A stretch of 64,000 nucleotides of DNA from Planococcus citri (Eukaryota > Arthropoda > Insecta > Hemiptera > Pseudococcidae). Each line of letters opens with the position of its first letter. Position 1 is the first letter of the stretch. This document shows positions 12,273 to 22,887 of this stretch, piece after piece. Position numbers and translations under genes: made by a program. The stretch is from NCBI RefSeq assembly GCF_950023065.1, contig NC_088677.1, forward strand, positions 66,675,469-66,739,468. The letters are read 5' to 3'. Under the pieces are notes generated by a model. It saw only the letters and a program-made list of their open reading frames with translations. It was not told the DNA's origin and made no database searches.

Positions 12273-12300
12273 ATCCACCTGCAAGCTGACAAAATAAGGT
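12273..12300 (+). promoter_or_regulatory. Shared promoter block upstream of gene 1
   Basis: CATCCACCTGCAAGCTGACA then AAATAAGG. The same block, with two changed bases in the middle, stands at 26701-26728 upstream of gene 7, and in reverse at 11161-11183. It includes an E-box (CACCTG). Position and conservation suggest a core or proximal promoter element. This is inferred from duplication, not measured. Confidence 0.45.
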
Positions 12301-12736
12301 TTACATGTGGAAACCATTCGATCCTGCCTCGTCGTTATCGTAATCCTTGATAAGAAATGATAAGAACTGCGCACATTTTGTGTAAGTACAGTGGATCATA
12401 TGAATTTTTATAAGAAATCGATTGAAAATAGAAATGTTATTCATAATTGCGGCTGTGTTGATACGATTAGATTTCTAGAAATTCGCATAGTTGCTTCTGT
12501 GAATAGTGCACCAGTCCTAAATCCCTTTATTTTACCAGCTGCGTTACATTAGCTGAAATTAGTTTCAGAACATCGTCATAAGGTAAGCTTATTACTAAGT
12601 ACGTTACCATTTGCATATTCATGGCATATTCGAATATTGATTTGATACCTAATTAACTACCTAGTTGATACCTATTCTACCTATCAATAGTTAAATTCCA
12701 CCGATCTGTTTTTTTTTTCAACAGGTTATTTCTGCT

Positions 12737-13819
12737 ATGAGCGATTTGAGTGCATTCGTGAATAACAGTCCCAGTTCACATAAAGACTCTAGTACTGAAA
12801 ACTGGTGCTGTTTTAAATCTGAAAAATTAGAATGCGAGTACACCTGGATAATTCAAAATTTCAATCTTCAAGCACCCAGGATTGTCCGTACTAAACTGAT
12901 ATCATCTGAGTTTTCAGCTCCAAATGATTCCTGCAAATGGTTTATGTCGCTCGAAATGGAAATCACTTCTTACAGTTCTTACAATTGTCCAACATCCGAT
13001 TGCTGGTTATCCATTGTGATATGCCGAAGTGAAACCACTAATTCCGAACCACGATCAGGAAACGTGGATATCTCACTCATGGACTTGAATAATGAAAAGT
13101 CAAAGACTCTTCAACGTGAGTTCTTTGTGAATAATCAAACTAATAATGTGAGCATTGCGAGGTACGTCAAATTTAGAGACTTACTTGCCGAAGACGGTAA
13201 ACTATTACCGAAAGGCGAGTTGAGGATTTACTGCAAACTGTCTTATGTTCGGGATATCGGCACCGTTACGAATCATTTCCCATTGGAATTCATCGAATCT
13301 AACCCTATGCGCGATTTCGAGAAATTATTCAACGACGATGATTGCAGCGATGTCGTAATTGACGTGAATGGAAAATCGTTCCCAGCTCATAAAGTTATCC
13401 TGGCAGCTCGTAGTCCAGTATTTAAAGCCATGTTCAAAAATAATCTGATGGAAAATCAACAAAATCGCGTTGAAATCAAGGACGCGGACGAGAATGTTTT
13501 TCAAGAAGTATTGCGTTATATTTACACGGGAAAAGTTGAAAATTTAAACGATATAGCATTAGAATTGATGCTCATTGCTGAAAAATATGATCTAGCGCAA
13601 CTAAAGGGAATGTGTTTAAAGGTACTTGGTTCGTTGCTTTCGGTGAACAACGTTGTGAAGATTTTGATTATCGCTGATTTGAATAATGCGCATTATTTGA
13701 AAACTCAGGCTGTTGAGTACATCAGAGCTAACGTGTTAAAAGTTATGAGATCTAAAGACTGGACTGATTTGAACGCTCATCCTGATTTGATGAACAATAT
13801 ACTAGATGTAGGATGTTGA
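12737..13819 (+). CDS. MATH-BTB protein 1 (SPOP/TDPOZ-like), 360 aa
   Basis: Predicted substrate adaptor of a Cullin-3 ubiquitin ligase: MATH would bind the substrate and BTB would bind Cullin-3. MATH spans about residues 33-168 (CEYTWIIQNF start, ELRIYCKL end). BTB spans about 181-285 (DFEKLF, SDVVIDVNGKSFPAHK, ILAARSPVFKAMF, RYIYTG). The C-terminal helices about 288-352 resemble the SPOP 3-box/BACK tail. Length is close to SPOP (374). All coding sequence lies in one exon. A splice acceptor at 12724 (TTTTTTTCAACAG) and a donor after 12582 (ATAAG|GTAAGC) indicate an untranslated 5' exon. The ATG is in the same place as in genes 2, 3, 6, 7 and 8. Unlike genes 2-6, no upstream leader ATG is present. 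An ATTAAA at 14006 is the likely poly(A) signal. Substrate unknown. Confidence 0.92.
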   Translation: MSDLSAFVNNSPSSHKDSSTENWCCFKSEKLECEYTWIIQNFNLQAPRIVRTKLISSEFSAPNDSCKWFMSLEMEITSYSSYNCPTSDCWLSIVICRSETTNSEPRSGNVDISLMDLNNEKSKTLQREFFVNNQTNNVSIARYVKFRDLLAEDGKLLPKGELRIYCKLSYVRDIGTVTNHFPLEFIESNPMRDFEKLFNDDDCSDVVIDVNGKSFPAHKVILAARSPVFKAMFKNNLMENQQNRVEIKDADENVFQEVLRYIYTGKVENLNDIALELMLIAEKYDLAQLKGMCLKVLGSLLSVNNVVKILIIADLNNAHYLKTQAVEYIRANVLKVMRSKDWTDLNAHPDLMNNILDVGC

Positions 13820-14184
13820 ATTTGTTTCAATTTATATAATCACCTAATGAGTTTAAACTTATGAATTATTTTTTAAAGTTTTCAACGTAGGTACCGTATT
13901 CGTTTTTTCTATTTTTACTTTTTTAGAAGACAGTGTTGATGAGAGATAATATTGAATTATTATTTTATTATTGTATCAGTATCCTGGGTGTTTATTATTT
14001 ACTGAATTAAAAGTGTTTCCAGGTATAGCGTCGTTATTCGTCCTTTTTGTGAACTACGAGTATTTAGACTAGACATGAGTGACAGGAGGAAACCAACATT
14101 TGAAAATGCCTGAAAAGATGGGTAATTCTGGTTTAGATTAGATTTACGCCTGATGGAAGTGGGAGGAAGAAACCGAATCTAGAA
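13820..14184. other. 3' untranslated region of gene 1 and spacer
   Basis: Contains the 3' end of gene 1, whose first ~200 bases reappear as a relic at 16281-16490, and the start of the upstream region of gene 2. Confidence 0.5.
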
Positions 14185-14379
14185 CACGTGTATGATAAGA
14201 CCGGATGAGATGAAAAAACGAACCCTGATATTCGCAGCTAAGAATTGCAGAATTTTATGCATTTTCAATTTTCTTCGCCATATTTTTGATATTTGAATAC
14301 TTCATTCTTTAATTTTAGTGTACGTTAAGTAATTTTTTCATCCGACTGTGTTATTAGCGTGTGGATATCTCACTTAAAG
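14185..14379 (+). promoter_or_regulatory. Promoter and untranslated exon of gene 2 (CACGTG + GATAAG)
   Basis: CACGTGTATGATAAG begins at 14185: an E-box followed by a GATA-type site. The same composite occurs about 170-215 bases before a conserved splice donor in genes 2, 3 and 4. Here the donor is at 14379|14380 (CACTTAAAG|GTATGA). The matching acceptor is at 14569 (CATTCCAG), just before the leader exon. The transcription start itself cannot be placed exactly. Confidence 0.5.
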
Positions 14380-14579
14380 GTATGAGCTGGTAGATAATTT
14401 TTCTGTTTTCTCAAAATGACATTATAATATAGCGCTATATACGATACAATAGATATAATCCGATGTTTTAGAGAGGTGTAAATACCTACATACGATTATG
14501 TGAATTTAAATTCCTCATTTAGTTACTTTTGAGTTCGTTTTTATTAATGCGTTTATTATTCCATTCCAGGATATTCAAT

Positions 14580-15851
14580 ATGATTCCGATGCACTTATTC
14601 AGTAGGTCTATTCTTAAACTACCAAAACCAAGTTTTTTGGTATCGTCCATCAAAGAAATAAGGTGAGTAATTTTCTGGCAAAAGTCGTCAATAGTTCTTG
14701 AAATTCCATTTCCTGTAAGTAATTACGCATTTTTTTCATTCGTTGACAGATATTTATCGATACAGCCGAATTCAAGAATGAGCCACGTGAATGCACCAAC
14801 GAATAAGATTCCTGCGTTAAAAAAAGACTCAATCTGTACGAAAAACTGGTTTTGTACTATTGCTAAAAAAATCGAACACGAGTTCACATGGATAATTGAG
14901 GATTTTAATTTACAAATAGCCAACATGCGTACAGAGGAATTGAAGTGTCTTACGCTTTCAGATCACAACGATTCGTTTGAATGGGTTTTAGAACCGACTA
15001 TCCGCAGAATTCATAAAGACAACGATCTTAAACTGTGGTGTGAATGGTTAGATTTCAATTTAAAGATGTCTTGCAGTTCAGCCAGATTCAGCCCAATATC
15101 TGGCAGTGTAAGTGTCTCGCTTATGAACTTGAAAAATGAGAAATCCTATTCGTATACACAAGACTTCCATTTGAGTGCAGAACATGAATTCACCAGTGGT
15201 GTCGGCTTAAAATTAATGAAATGCAGTGATTTGAAAAGCTATTTATTACCTGAAGGCGAGTTAAAGATTCATTTCAAAATTGCCTTCATTCGTGATACAA
15301 TCACCGCTTCAAATCATTTTCCATTAGACGAGTCTAACCTGACGCACGACTTCGAAAAATTATTCAACGATGAAGATAGCAGCGATATTATAATTGACGT
15401 TAACGGAAAGAAGTTCCCGGCTCACAAAAGTATCCTGGCAGTTAATAGTCCAGTATTTCAAGCTATGTTTAAAAATGATCTGATGAAAAATCAACAAAGT
15501 CGGATTGAAATTAATGATATCGATGAGAAAATTTTTCAAGAGGTGTTGCGTTGTATTTACACTAGAAAAGTTGAGAATTTGAACGATATAGTATTCGAAT
15601 TGATCCCCGTTGCTGTCAAGTATGATATTGAGCCTTTAAAGAGAGCGTGCTCAAAAAAATTCAGTGAATTGCTGTCAGAGAAAACTGCTGTAAAAATGTT
15701 GATTTTCGCCCACTTGAATAGCGTCTCTAATTTGAAAAAAAAAGCGAATGATTATATCAGAAGGAACATAAAGAAAGTTAAGAAATCAAAAGACTGGAAT
15801 GATTTGAATGCTTATCCAGATTTAAAGAAAACGATACAACAGTATACTTAG
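14580..15851 (+). CDS. MATH-BTB protein 2 with leader exon, 394 aa
   Basis: Coding exons 14580-14662 and 14750-15851, joined in phase 2 (ATAAG|GTGAGT ... TTGACAG|A), which reads through without a stop. The leader exon starts MIPMH and is basic, with no acidic residue until KEIR; it is followed by YLSIQPNS and then by the downstream Met at 14778. MATH (HEFTWIIEDFN to ELKIHFKI) and BTB (DFEKLFNDEDSSDIIIDVNG, FPAHKSILA) follow, then the C-terminal helices. Small departures from the family include CIYTRK for the usual YIYTGK, and a Lys-rich end. Predicted Cullin-3 adaptor with possible targeting by the leader; if the Met at 14778 is used instead, the protein is 357 aa. Flanked by gene 1 (761 bp upstream) and gene 3. 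Confidence 0.88.
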
Positions 15852-16280
15852 TCCAACTGTGTAATAGAATGCTGAAATATTATAATGCCTCCTGTCTGTT
15901 CCACTTTTTACAATTGATTAAGATTTTTTAAAGCTACTTATATCAAATAGGTATTTGGTTTTTATTTATTGTTTTGTAGCAGACTTTAATGCGAGAACGA
16001 AATGCTAATATCTACTGAATTTCTTCAATTTGTATTTGTATATTCTGGGTGTTTGAATATTTGCGAAGTAAAAAAAAAATTCTGACTGTGTTGTTTCTCA
16101 GTATTTTGATTTGTTAACTACACGTCATGTATTCAGAATTGTAGACCTATACATCCTACACACCTATAACTATACCTACTTATCTCCTTCAATGAATGAA
16201 GGCTGAAGCTCATAAAATGTGAATTAAAGAGTAAAGTAAAGTTGAAGTTTGCTATAATTTCAATTTCCGTCTTGGCATGA
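15852..16280. other. 3' untranslated region of gene 2
   Basis: Holds the conserved family 3' element (TATTCTGGGTGTTTGAATATTTGC) with an AGTAAA in place of AATAAA at 16067. No gene. Confidence 0.4.
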
Positions 16281-16490
16281 ACTTGGTTGATGAACAATAT
16301 ATTGGATGTAGGAAGCTGAAATATTATTAGATCTCCGTCAATTTTTATAATGACCTAGGTAATGCCTAATGAATTAATGATTTTACATTCACCATTATGA
16401 ATTTTCAAAGTTTTCAACATAGGTTTGTACCATGTAGCTACGTACTCGTTTTTTTATTTGAATTTTGAAAGCAGTGTTGGTGAAAAATAT
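16281..16490 (+). pseudogene. Relic of the 3' end of a gene 1-type MATH-BTB gene
   Basis: TTGATGAACAATATATTGGA followed by TGTAGGAAGCTGA matches the last codons of gene 1 (DLMNNILDVG and stop), and the next ~170 bases match the gene 1 3' flank through GTTTTCAACxTAGG and CAGTGTTGxTGA. The body of the gene is gone. This marks a boundary of an older duplication unit between genes 2 and 3. Confidence 0.75.
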
Positions 16491-16571
16491 AAAGGAGGTA
16501 CATAGTACTGTTACTCCTGCGCTTGCGTCGGTCTCGCACGAACTCTAGGTCGCTCGCACGCTCTTCTAGAC

Positions 16572-16786
16572 CACGTGTTTGATAAGAAAGACAACAACAT
16601 GAGAGTGATGCAAGAAAAAACAAACTTGCCATAAGAACAAACTGCTAGAATTTTTGCGTTTCCTTCACCATATTCTTGAAATTTGAATACTTTATTCTTC
16701 AACTTGTTCAACTATAGGTACGTTAACTGATTCTTTTTATCTAACTGTGGTACTGATTGTCGTGTGAACCAAAATCTCGCTTGAAG
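16572..16786 (+). promoter_or_regulatory. Promoter and untranslated exon of gene 3 (CACGTG + GATAAG)
   Basis: CACGTGTTTGATAAG at 16572-16586, preceded by a CTCTAGGTCGCTCGCACGCT block shared with gene 4. The untranslated exon ends at 16786 (CGCTTGAAG|GTATGC). The partner acceptor is CATTTCAG ending at 16958. Confidence 0.55.
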
Positions 16787-16968
16787 GTATGCAATTTTTC
16801 TGTTGTCACGAAATCTCTTAACATAGCATTATTGTATGATAAGCTTGGCTGTGATCATCGTTTGCATCCAAATGCCAGTTTTAAATACGACGATGAGAAT
16901 TTAAATTTCCATTTCATTTAAGTTCGTTTTTATTAATGCGTTTATTGTTTCATTTCAGGGTATTTAGT

Positions 16969-18243
16969 ATGATTCCGATACACTTTTCCAGGATTTTTAA
17001 ACCACCTAAATCAATTTTTTTGGTGTCAGCTATCAATGACAGAAAGTGAGTATTTTTTTTTCAAAAAGCAATAGTTCTTTGAATCCTAATTCCTTCAATT
17101 AATTTTTCAATATTTTTTTTCCATAGATATTTATCAATCCAGCCAAATAATTCAAGAATGATCCACGTGACTGCATCAACGAATATTCCTACATTGAATA
17201 AAGACTCTGTCTGTACAAAAAAATGGTTTTATACTACCGCTAAAAAAATCGAACAAGAGTTCACATGGATAATTGAAGATTTTAATTTTCACATGGCCAA
17301 CATCTATGATGATGAATTGAAGTCACCTGTACTTTCAGAGGTTAATGATTCGTATAAGTGGTTTTTAAAACTGAACATACCCCTGCAATATTATTCTCTC
17401 AAGCACGAATCTTTACATCTCAATTTTGAAATGGTTCCCTGTGCATTTAACATCAGCCCGATATCAGGCAGTATAAGTGCCTCACTAATGGACTCGAAAA
17501 ATCAGAAATTCAATACTTGTGCACACAACTTCTATGAAAAAAGTCTTAAAAAATGTGATAAAGTCAGCTTGAGACTAATTAAATGCGGTGATTTGAAAAA
17601 CGAGTTATTACCAGAAGGCCAGTTGAGGATTCATATCAATATTGCCTTCATTGGCGATACAATTACTGCTTCGAATCATTTTCCGGCGGATGAATCTAAT
17701 CTTACGCATGATTTTGAAAAATTATTCAACGATGAGGATAGTAGTGATGTTATAATTGAAATTGATGGAAAGAAGTATCCAGCTCATAAAAGTGTCCTGG
17801 CAGCTCGTAGCTCAGTATTTCATGACATGTTTAAAAATGATACGATGAAGAGTCAACGGAATCGTATTGAAATTAAAGATACCGATGAAAAAAATTTCCA
17901 AGAAGTGTTGCGTTATATTTACACCGGAAAAGTTGAGAATTTGAACGATATAGTATTCGAATTGATTCCCGTTGCTGAAAAATATAACCTTGCGCCTTTA
18001 AAGACCGCGTGCTTACATGCACTAAGTGCATTACTGTCAGAGAAAACTGCTGTAAAAATTTTGATTATGGCTGAATTGAATGGAGCACAGAGTTTGAAAA
18101 CTCAAGCGATTGAGTATATTCTAGAGAACTGGACTAATGTTACGAAATCAGAAGACTGGAATGATTTAGACTGTTATCCTGATTTGATGAAATGCTTAAC
18201 CAGCAATGAAAATGATTACTATGATAAATATGATAGGTGCTGA
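16969..18243 (+). CDS. MATH-BTB protein 3 with leader exon, 397 aa
   Basis: Coding exons 16969-17045 and 17127-18243, joined in phase 2 (CAGAAA|GTGAGT ... CCATAG|A). The leader reads MIPIHFSRIFK and then KYLSIQPNN. MATH starts EFTWIIEDFN; BTB has DFEKLFNDEDSSDVIIEIDG and YPAHKSVLAARSSVFHDMF; the C-terminal helices end with DLMKCL plus an acidic Tyr-rich tail. The downstream Met at 17158 would give 361 aa. The BTB-coding tract is almost base-for-base that of gene 4, while the MATH halves differ much more, so a recent duplication or gene conversion is likely. Predicted Cullin-3 adaptor; substrate unknown. Confidence 0.88.
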
Positions 18244-18745
18244 AAATGATTTCCTTGTACGGTGCATGATGTAGGTACTTATAGAGTTTCCAGTAATTCG
18301 TAATTCATGTTCTTTTTATTTTACCTAATTAGGTACCCACATATACCTACTTCCTTTTGTTTTACTCTAATTCATTTTTTGAAGTTTTCAGTTTTCAACC
18401 TAATTGGTAGGTAGGTACCTAAATCTATATTTTTTTTCTTTAAAAAAAAATTTATTATCTGCATGTGATTTGAATCATAAATGCGAGTGTAATTGAAATG
18501 TTCATTTTGTATCATCTGTAAGTAGGTATTTTGTGTAATGCTATTTTTGCTCAAGTAAAAGATACTTTCAAGTTATGAACGATTACTCTGTTTTTTAAGT
18601 TAACCTAACCGTTGAGTATCTGCTTCAATGAAGTACATATGCAGTTCAATAATAAAAAAATATTTCGAATTTGGAAAAATGCATCGCACTTTTTACTACG
18701 TACACATTCAAAGTATACCATGCATTCGCGAAAATTTGAAATTTT
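18244..18745. other. 3' untranslated region of gene 3 and duplicated flank
   Basis: Shares the family 3' flank with genes 4 and 8 (GTATCATCTGTAAG, AAGATACTTTCAAGTTATG, CCTAACCGTTGAGTATCTGC and the CAGTTCxATAATA word). The poly(A) word has become AAGTAAAAGAT. The homology stops near 18680. Confidence 0.5.
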
Positions 18746-18905
18746 AAGGTGCGGCTATACTGAATTTAACCGTTACCTTAAACTTAACCCTAGAAGTTAA
18801 ACAAAGGCAACTTTAATGTTGACGTACATTAAATTCAGTATAAACCAGTCTTATTCTTAAGTTAAGGGAATAAGTTTACGGTTAAGTTCAGTATAGACCC
18901 TCCTT
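18746..18905. mobile_element. MITE, 160 bp, ~30-bp inverted ends
   Basis: The left end AAGGTGCGGCTATACTGAAT continues TTAACCG; the right end read in reverse is AAGGAGGGTCTATACTGAAC then TTAACCG. Inner words (CTTAACCCT, AAGTTAAGGGA) also pair, so nearly the whole element folds into a hairpin. No coding capacity. Confidence 0.6.
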
Positions 18906-19061
18906 TACACAACAACAGTGAATGAGTGAGATCAAAACCCACCATTTAAAAAAAAAACTAAAAAAAGGCTCGTCCGGCCCTCCACTCCAGCGTTTGTCCT
19001 TCTCTCTCACTCTCTCCCGAACTCTAGTCGCTCTCGCTCGCACGCTCTGCTAACACTCTAA
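18906..19061. other. Spacer before the gene 4 promoter
   Basis: Contains the TCTAGTCGCTCTCGCTCGCA block that also precedes the promoter of gene 3. Confidence 0.35.
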
Positions 19062-19233
19062 CACGTGTTTGATAAGAGAGACAGAGATAAGAGTGATGCA
19101 AGAAAAAACCAACTCGTCGTAAGAATTCAATAAGTTTGTATGCATTATATTTCTTCGCCATCTTCTTGAAATTTGAATACTTAACCCAACTGTGTTATTG
19201 TTATTAGCGTATGAACCAAAATCTCGCTTGAAG
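19062..19233 (+). promoter_or_regulatory. Promoter and untranslated exon of gene 4 (CACGTG + GATAAG)
   Basis: CACGTGTTTGATAAG at 19062-19076, identical to gene 3. A second GATAAG follows near 19086. The untranslated exon ends at 19233 (CGCTTGAAG|GTATGC) and its acceptor is CATTTCAG ending at 19473. Confidence 0.55.
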
Positions 19234-19484
19234 GTATGCAATTTTTTATTTTTAATCTCGTTATTCGTTAACATAGCAGTGTTTGAGTGTACCATACAAT
19301 ACTGATTATCAGAGAATTGATTAATAGCTAGTGATTATTGTAAAATAGCTTGGCTGTGATCACCTTACACTTACACATCATCCACATTCTAGATGTAAAT
19401 ACGATTATACGTGAATCTAATTTCCCATTTTATTTGAGTTCGTTTTTATTAATGCGTTTATCGTTTCATTTCAGAGTATTCAGT

Positions 19485-20764
19485 ATGATTCCGATACATT
19501 TTTCTAGGATTTTTAAACCGCCAAAATCAACTTTTTTGCTATCAGCTATCAATGAAATAAGGTGAGTAATTTTTTTGCAAAAGGCAATAGTTCTTCGAAT
19601 CTTAATTCTTTAATTAATTTTTCAATTTTTTTTCTCTTACATATTCATAGATATTTATCGATCCAGCCAAATTCAAGAGTGATCCACGCGACTACATCGA
19701 CGAATATTCCTGCATTAAATAAAGACTCTATCTGTACAAAAAAATGGCTGTATACTACCGCTAAAAAAGTCGAACAAGAGTTCACATGGATAATTGAAGA
19801 TTTCAAATTACAAATGGCCAACATCTACGAAGATGAATTGAAATCGCCGGTTCTTTCAGAAGTTAATGATTCGTACAAGTGGTTTTTAAAACTGAACATG
19901 TCCCGGAGTTATGGTTCTTTCGAATTCGAGCACAGCCGTTTACATCTCAATTTTGATATGGTTCCCTGTGCATTTAACATCAGCCCGATATCCGGCAGTC
20001 TAAGTGTGTCACTTATGGACTCGAAAAATCGGAAATTCAATTCTTGTTCACACAACTTCTATAAAACGAGCAGTGAAAAAAGTCAAAAAGAACAAGTCAG
20101 ATTGGAACTTATTAAATGCGGTGATTTGAAGGACGAGTTATTACCAGAAGGCCAGTTGAGAATTTATCTCAAGTTTGCCTTCATTCGCGACACAATCACT
20201 GCTACGAATCATTTTCCATTGGATGAATCTAATCATACACATGATTTTGAAAAGTTATTCAACGATGAGGATAGTAGTGACGTTGTAATTGCCATTGATG
20301 GAAAGAAGTACCCAGCTCATAAAAGTGTCCTGGCAGCTCGTAGCTCAGTATTTCATGACATGTTTAAAAATGATACGATGAAGAGTCAACGGAATCGTAT
20401 TGAAATTAAAGATACCGATGAAAAAATTTTCCAAGAAGTGTTGCGTTATATTTACACCGGAAAAGTTGAGAATTTGAACGATATAGTATTCGAATTGATC
20501 CCCGTGGCTGTGAAGTATGATCTTGCGCATTTGAAGAACGCGTGTTTAAACGCACTGAGTGCATTGCTGTCAGAGAAAACTGCTGTAAAAATTTTGACTG
20601 TGGCTGAATTGAATGGAGCAAAGTGTTTGAAAACTCAAGCTATTAAGTATATTCAAGAGAACTTGATTAATGTTATGAAATCAGAAGACTGGAATGATTT
20701 AAGCTGTAATCCAGATTTGATGAAATGTTTACTAGCTTCAGATAACTCGTACGATGCATATTGA
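19485..20764 (+). CDS. MATH-BTB protein 4 with obligatory leader exon, 396 aa
   Basis: Coding exons 19485-19561 and 19651-20764 in phase 2 (ATAAG|GTGAGT ... TTCATAG|A). The leader is MIPIHFSRIFK... ending INEIR, then YLSIQPNSR. At the position of the family's downstream Met this gene has GTG (19679), so translation can only reasonably begin in the leader exon. MATH, BTB (DFEKLFNDEDSSDVVIAIDG, YPAHKSVLAARSSVFHDMF, RYIYTG) and C-terminal helices are complete. It is the closest relative of gene 3. Its 3' flank matches that of gene 8 and runs into a relic of the RCL1 gene end. Confidence 0.9.
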
Positions 20765-21199
20765 TGAATTGAGTTGTTTATTTTAATTACACTTTATAGT
20801 ATTACTTCAATTCATTTTTTGAAGTTTTCAGTTTTCTACCAGATTGGTAAATCTATATTTTTTTTAATATGTATACCTAATAATTATAATCAACTACTTA
20901 CCCAAGTATTTTGAGTAATTCAAGTTTTTGCTTAAGTAAAAGATACTTTCAAGTTGTGAATGAGTATATTATATACTCTGTTTTTTAATAACCTAACCGT
21001 TGAGTATCTGCTTCAATGAAGTATAATTTGTAAGTGACCAAGTTACGTGTTTCCTTCCAGGTGAAACAATTTAGCAGTTCGATAATAGAAAAAGATTTCG
21101 AATTTTACGCAGAAGCGTACGTCGCTTTAATTTTTCAGACAATTGGACGTAATAACTCGTTGAATATGAAAAAATAATTATTAATAAAAACATTCATAC
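20765..21199. repeat. Segmental duplication shared with the gene 8 3' flank
   Basis: From about 20800 on, the flank follows 52050-52470: AAGATACTTTCAAGTTxTG, CCTAACCGTT, a GTTTCCTxxCAGGTGAAA word, AATTTAGCAGTTCGATAATA, ATAACTCGxTGAATATxAAA and ATTAATAAAAACATTC. In 52 kb this DNA is the spacer between gene 8 and RCL1. Confidence 0.75.
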
Positions 21200-21284
21200 A
21201 CATCAATAAATTGAATTTATTTATTTACAACACCTGTTCATCCGTTGTAAAAAAGTAAGCAGAAATTTACGTAAAACTGCACCT
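21200..21284 (-). pseudogene. Relic of the RCL1 last exon and 3' untranslated region
   Basis: CACATCAATAAATTGAATTT parallels CACATCAATAAATTAAATCA at the RCL1 stop (52455-52474). After a shortened middle, ACGTAAAACTGCACCT parallels TCGTAAAAACTGCACTCT at the start of RCL1 exon 6 (52598-52615). The coding middle is largely deleted. The match is short but comes directly after several hundred bases of continuous homology. Confidence 0.55.
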
Positions 21285-21573
21285 TATAGAAGAACGTTCG
21301 AAGAACATGCTGTAGATACAGCAAAGCAAAATCGCTCGAACACTCCTGATGCAATACAATTGTTGGATTGCGAATACAGTACCTACCTACAGCTGATGAA
21401 ATCATATGTTGGTATAACTACGTTTTCATCCAATTCGCAATTCCTCAGTATGCTATATTATGAACGCGATTATGTGAATTTACATAGGTACACCTCATTA
21501 ATAGAGTTTGTTTTTTATTATTAATGTGTTTTATAGTGTTTCATTCTATGATAGGTATACTTACTGGTTTGAT

Positions 21574-22856
21574 ATGATTCCAAAACACCTTTTTAGAGTT
21601 TTCAAACGATCCAAACCAAATTTTTTGCAATCTACCATCAATGAAATTAGGTGAGTAATTTTTTCACAAATTTAGTCAACAGTATTCTACTACCTACTTC
21701 AATTCATCTAATTAATTTTTTTCACTTCTTCGACAGATATTTATCGAACCGGTCGAATTCAACAGTAAGCCACTTAAATGCATCAACGATTCCTGCTTCG
21801 CGTAAAGACTGCATTCGCACTGAAAAGTGGTGCTATACGAAAGCTGAAAAATACGAATGCGAATACACCTGGATAATTCAAGATTATAGTGCGAATGTTG
21901 CCAGGATCTGTCGAGGACTGAGATCATCTGCGTTTTCAGCTGCGAATGATCCTTCCAAGTGGTCTATAGATGTCAGAATCAAAGATTTTTATAACGATCA
22001 ACTTGAAAATGACGAAAACTGGTTATGTATGAGCTTATATTTGGAAAGAGAAAGAATCGACGAATTCGAACCAATTTCGGGAAACGTGACGGTCTCACTC
22101 ATCGACTCCAGTAATCAAAAAGCAAATACCGATCAAGAGAACTTTTTAGTTGAGTTCCTACATGGAGATGATAATAACATCAGCACGTTGAAATTCATTA
22201 AATGTGATAATTTGATTTCTAAGAAGGACGTATTATTACCGGAAGACGAGCTCAGGATTCATTGCAAACTTCATTTTAATCGGGAACTCGTCAATTTTAC
22301 GAGTACGAATGATGTTCCAATCCAAACAGATGAATCTAATAATGTTACGCATGATTTAGAAAAATTGCTCAACGATAAAGAGAGTAGTGATCTTATGATT
22401 AACGTTAATGGAAAGGATTATCCGGCACATAGAACTATTCTGGCAGCTCGTAGTCCGGTATTTAAAGCCATGTTTAAAGATGATACGACGGAAACTCAAC
22501 AAAATCGCATCGAAATTAAAGATATCGATGAGAATATTTTCGAAGAAGTATTGCGGTATATTTACACAGGAAGAGTTGAGAATTTGAAAGATACTGCGTT
22601 GGAACTGCTACCGGTCGCTGAAAAATTTAATCTGGAGCACTTAAAGAATATGTGTGTAAGTGCATTGAGTATGCTACTGTCTGAAAATACTGCTGTAAAA
22701 ATTCTTATTCTTTCGGATTTGAGTAATGCGGAGGGCTTGAAAACTCGGGCGATTGAATATATAAAAGCGAATTTATTAGAAGTTATGAGATCAGAAGACT
22801 GGAATGATTTGAGCTCGAATAAAGATTTGATGAAATGTTTATTAAATTCAGATTGA
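21574..22856 (+). CDS. MATH-BTB protein 5 with obligatory leader exon, 398 aa
   Basis: Coding exons 21574-21650 and 21737-22856, phase 2 (TTAG|GTGAGT ... TTCGACAG|A). The leader is MIPKHLFRVFKRSKP... ending INEIR, then YLSNRSNST. The family's downstream Met codon is GTA here, so the leader exon is needed for initiation. MATH starts CEYTWIIQDYS; BTB carries DLEKLLNDKESSDLMINVNG, YPAHRTILAARSPVF and RYIYTG; the C-terminal helices are complete. With gene 7 it forms a subgroup with a longer MATH-BTB linker (FTSTNDVPIQTDESNN). A poly(A) signal AATAAA lies at 22882. Predicted Cullin-3 adaptor, substrate unknown. Confidence 0.9.
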
Positions 22857-22881
22857 TGTAATACCTACCTATATTTTTATG

Positions 22882-22887
22882 AATAAA
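22882..22887 (+). terminator. Poly(A) signal of gene 5
   Basis: AATAAA 26 bases after the stop codon of gene 5, with further AATAAA words in the next 150 bases. Confidence 0.5.

Noticed and set aside
19562..19650. Reading-frame starts at GTG (19562, 21651) or TTG (24429, 27131) for MATH-BTB genes
   Set aside because: 19562 and 21651 lie in the phase-2 intron and begin with the GTGAGT splice donor; 24429 and 27131 are non-ATG codons just upstream of better ATGs. The exon models fit all family members.
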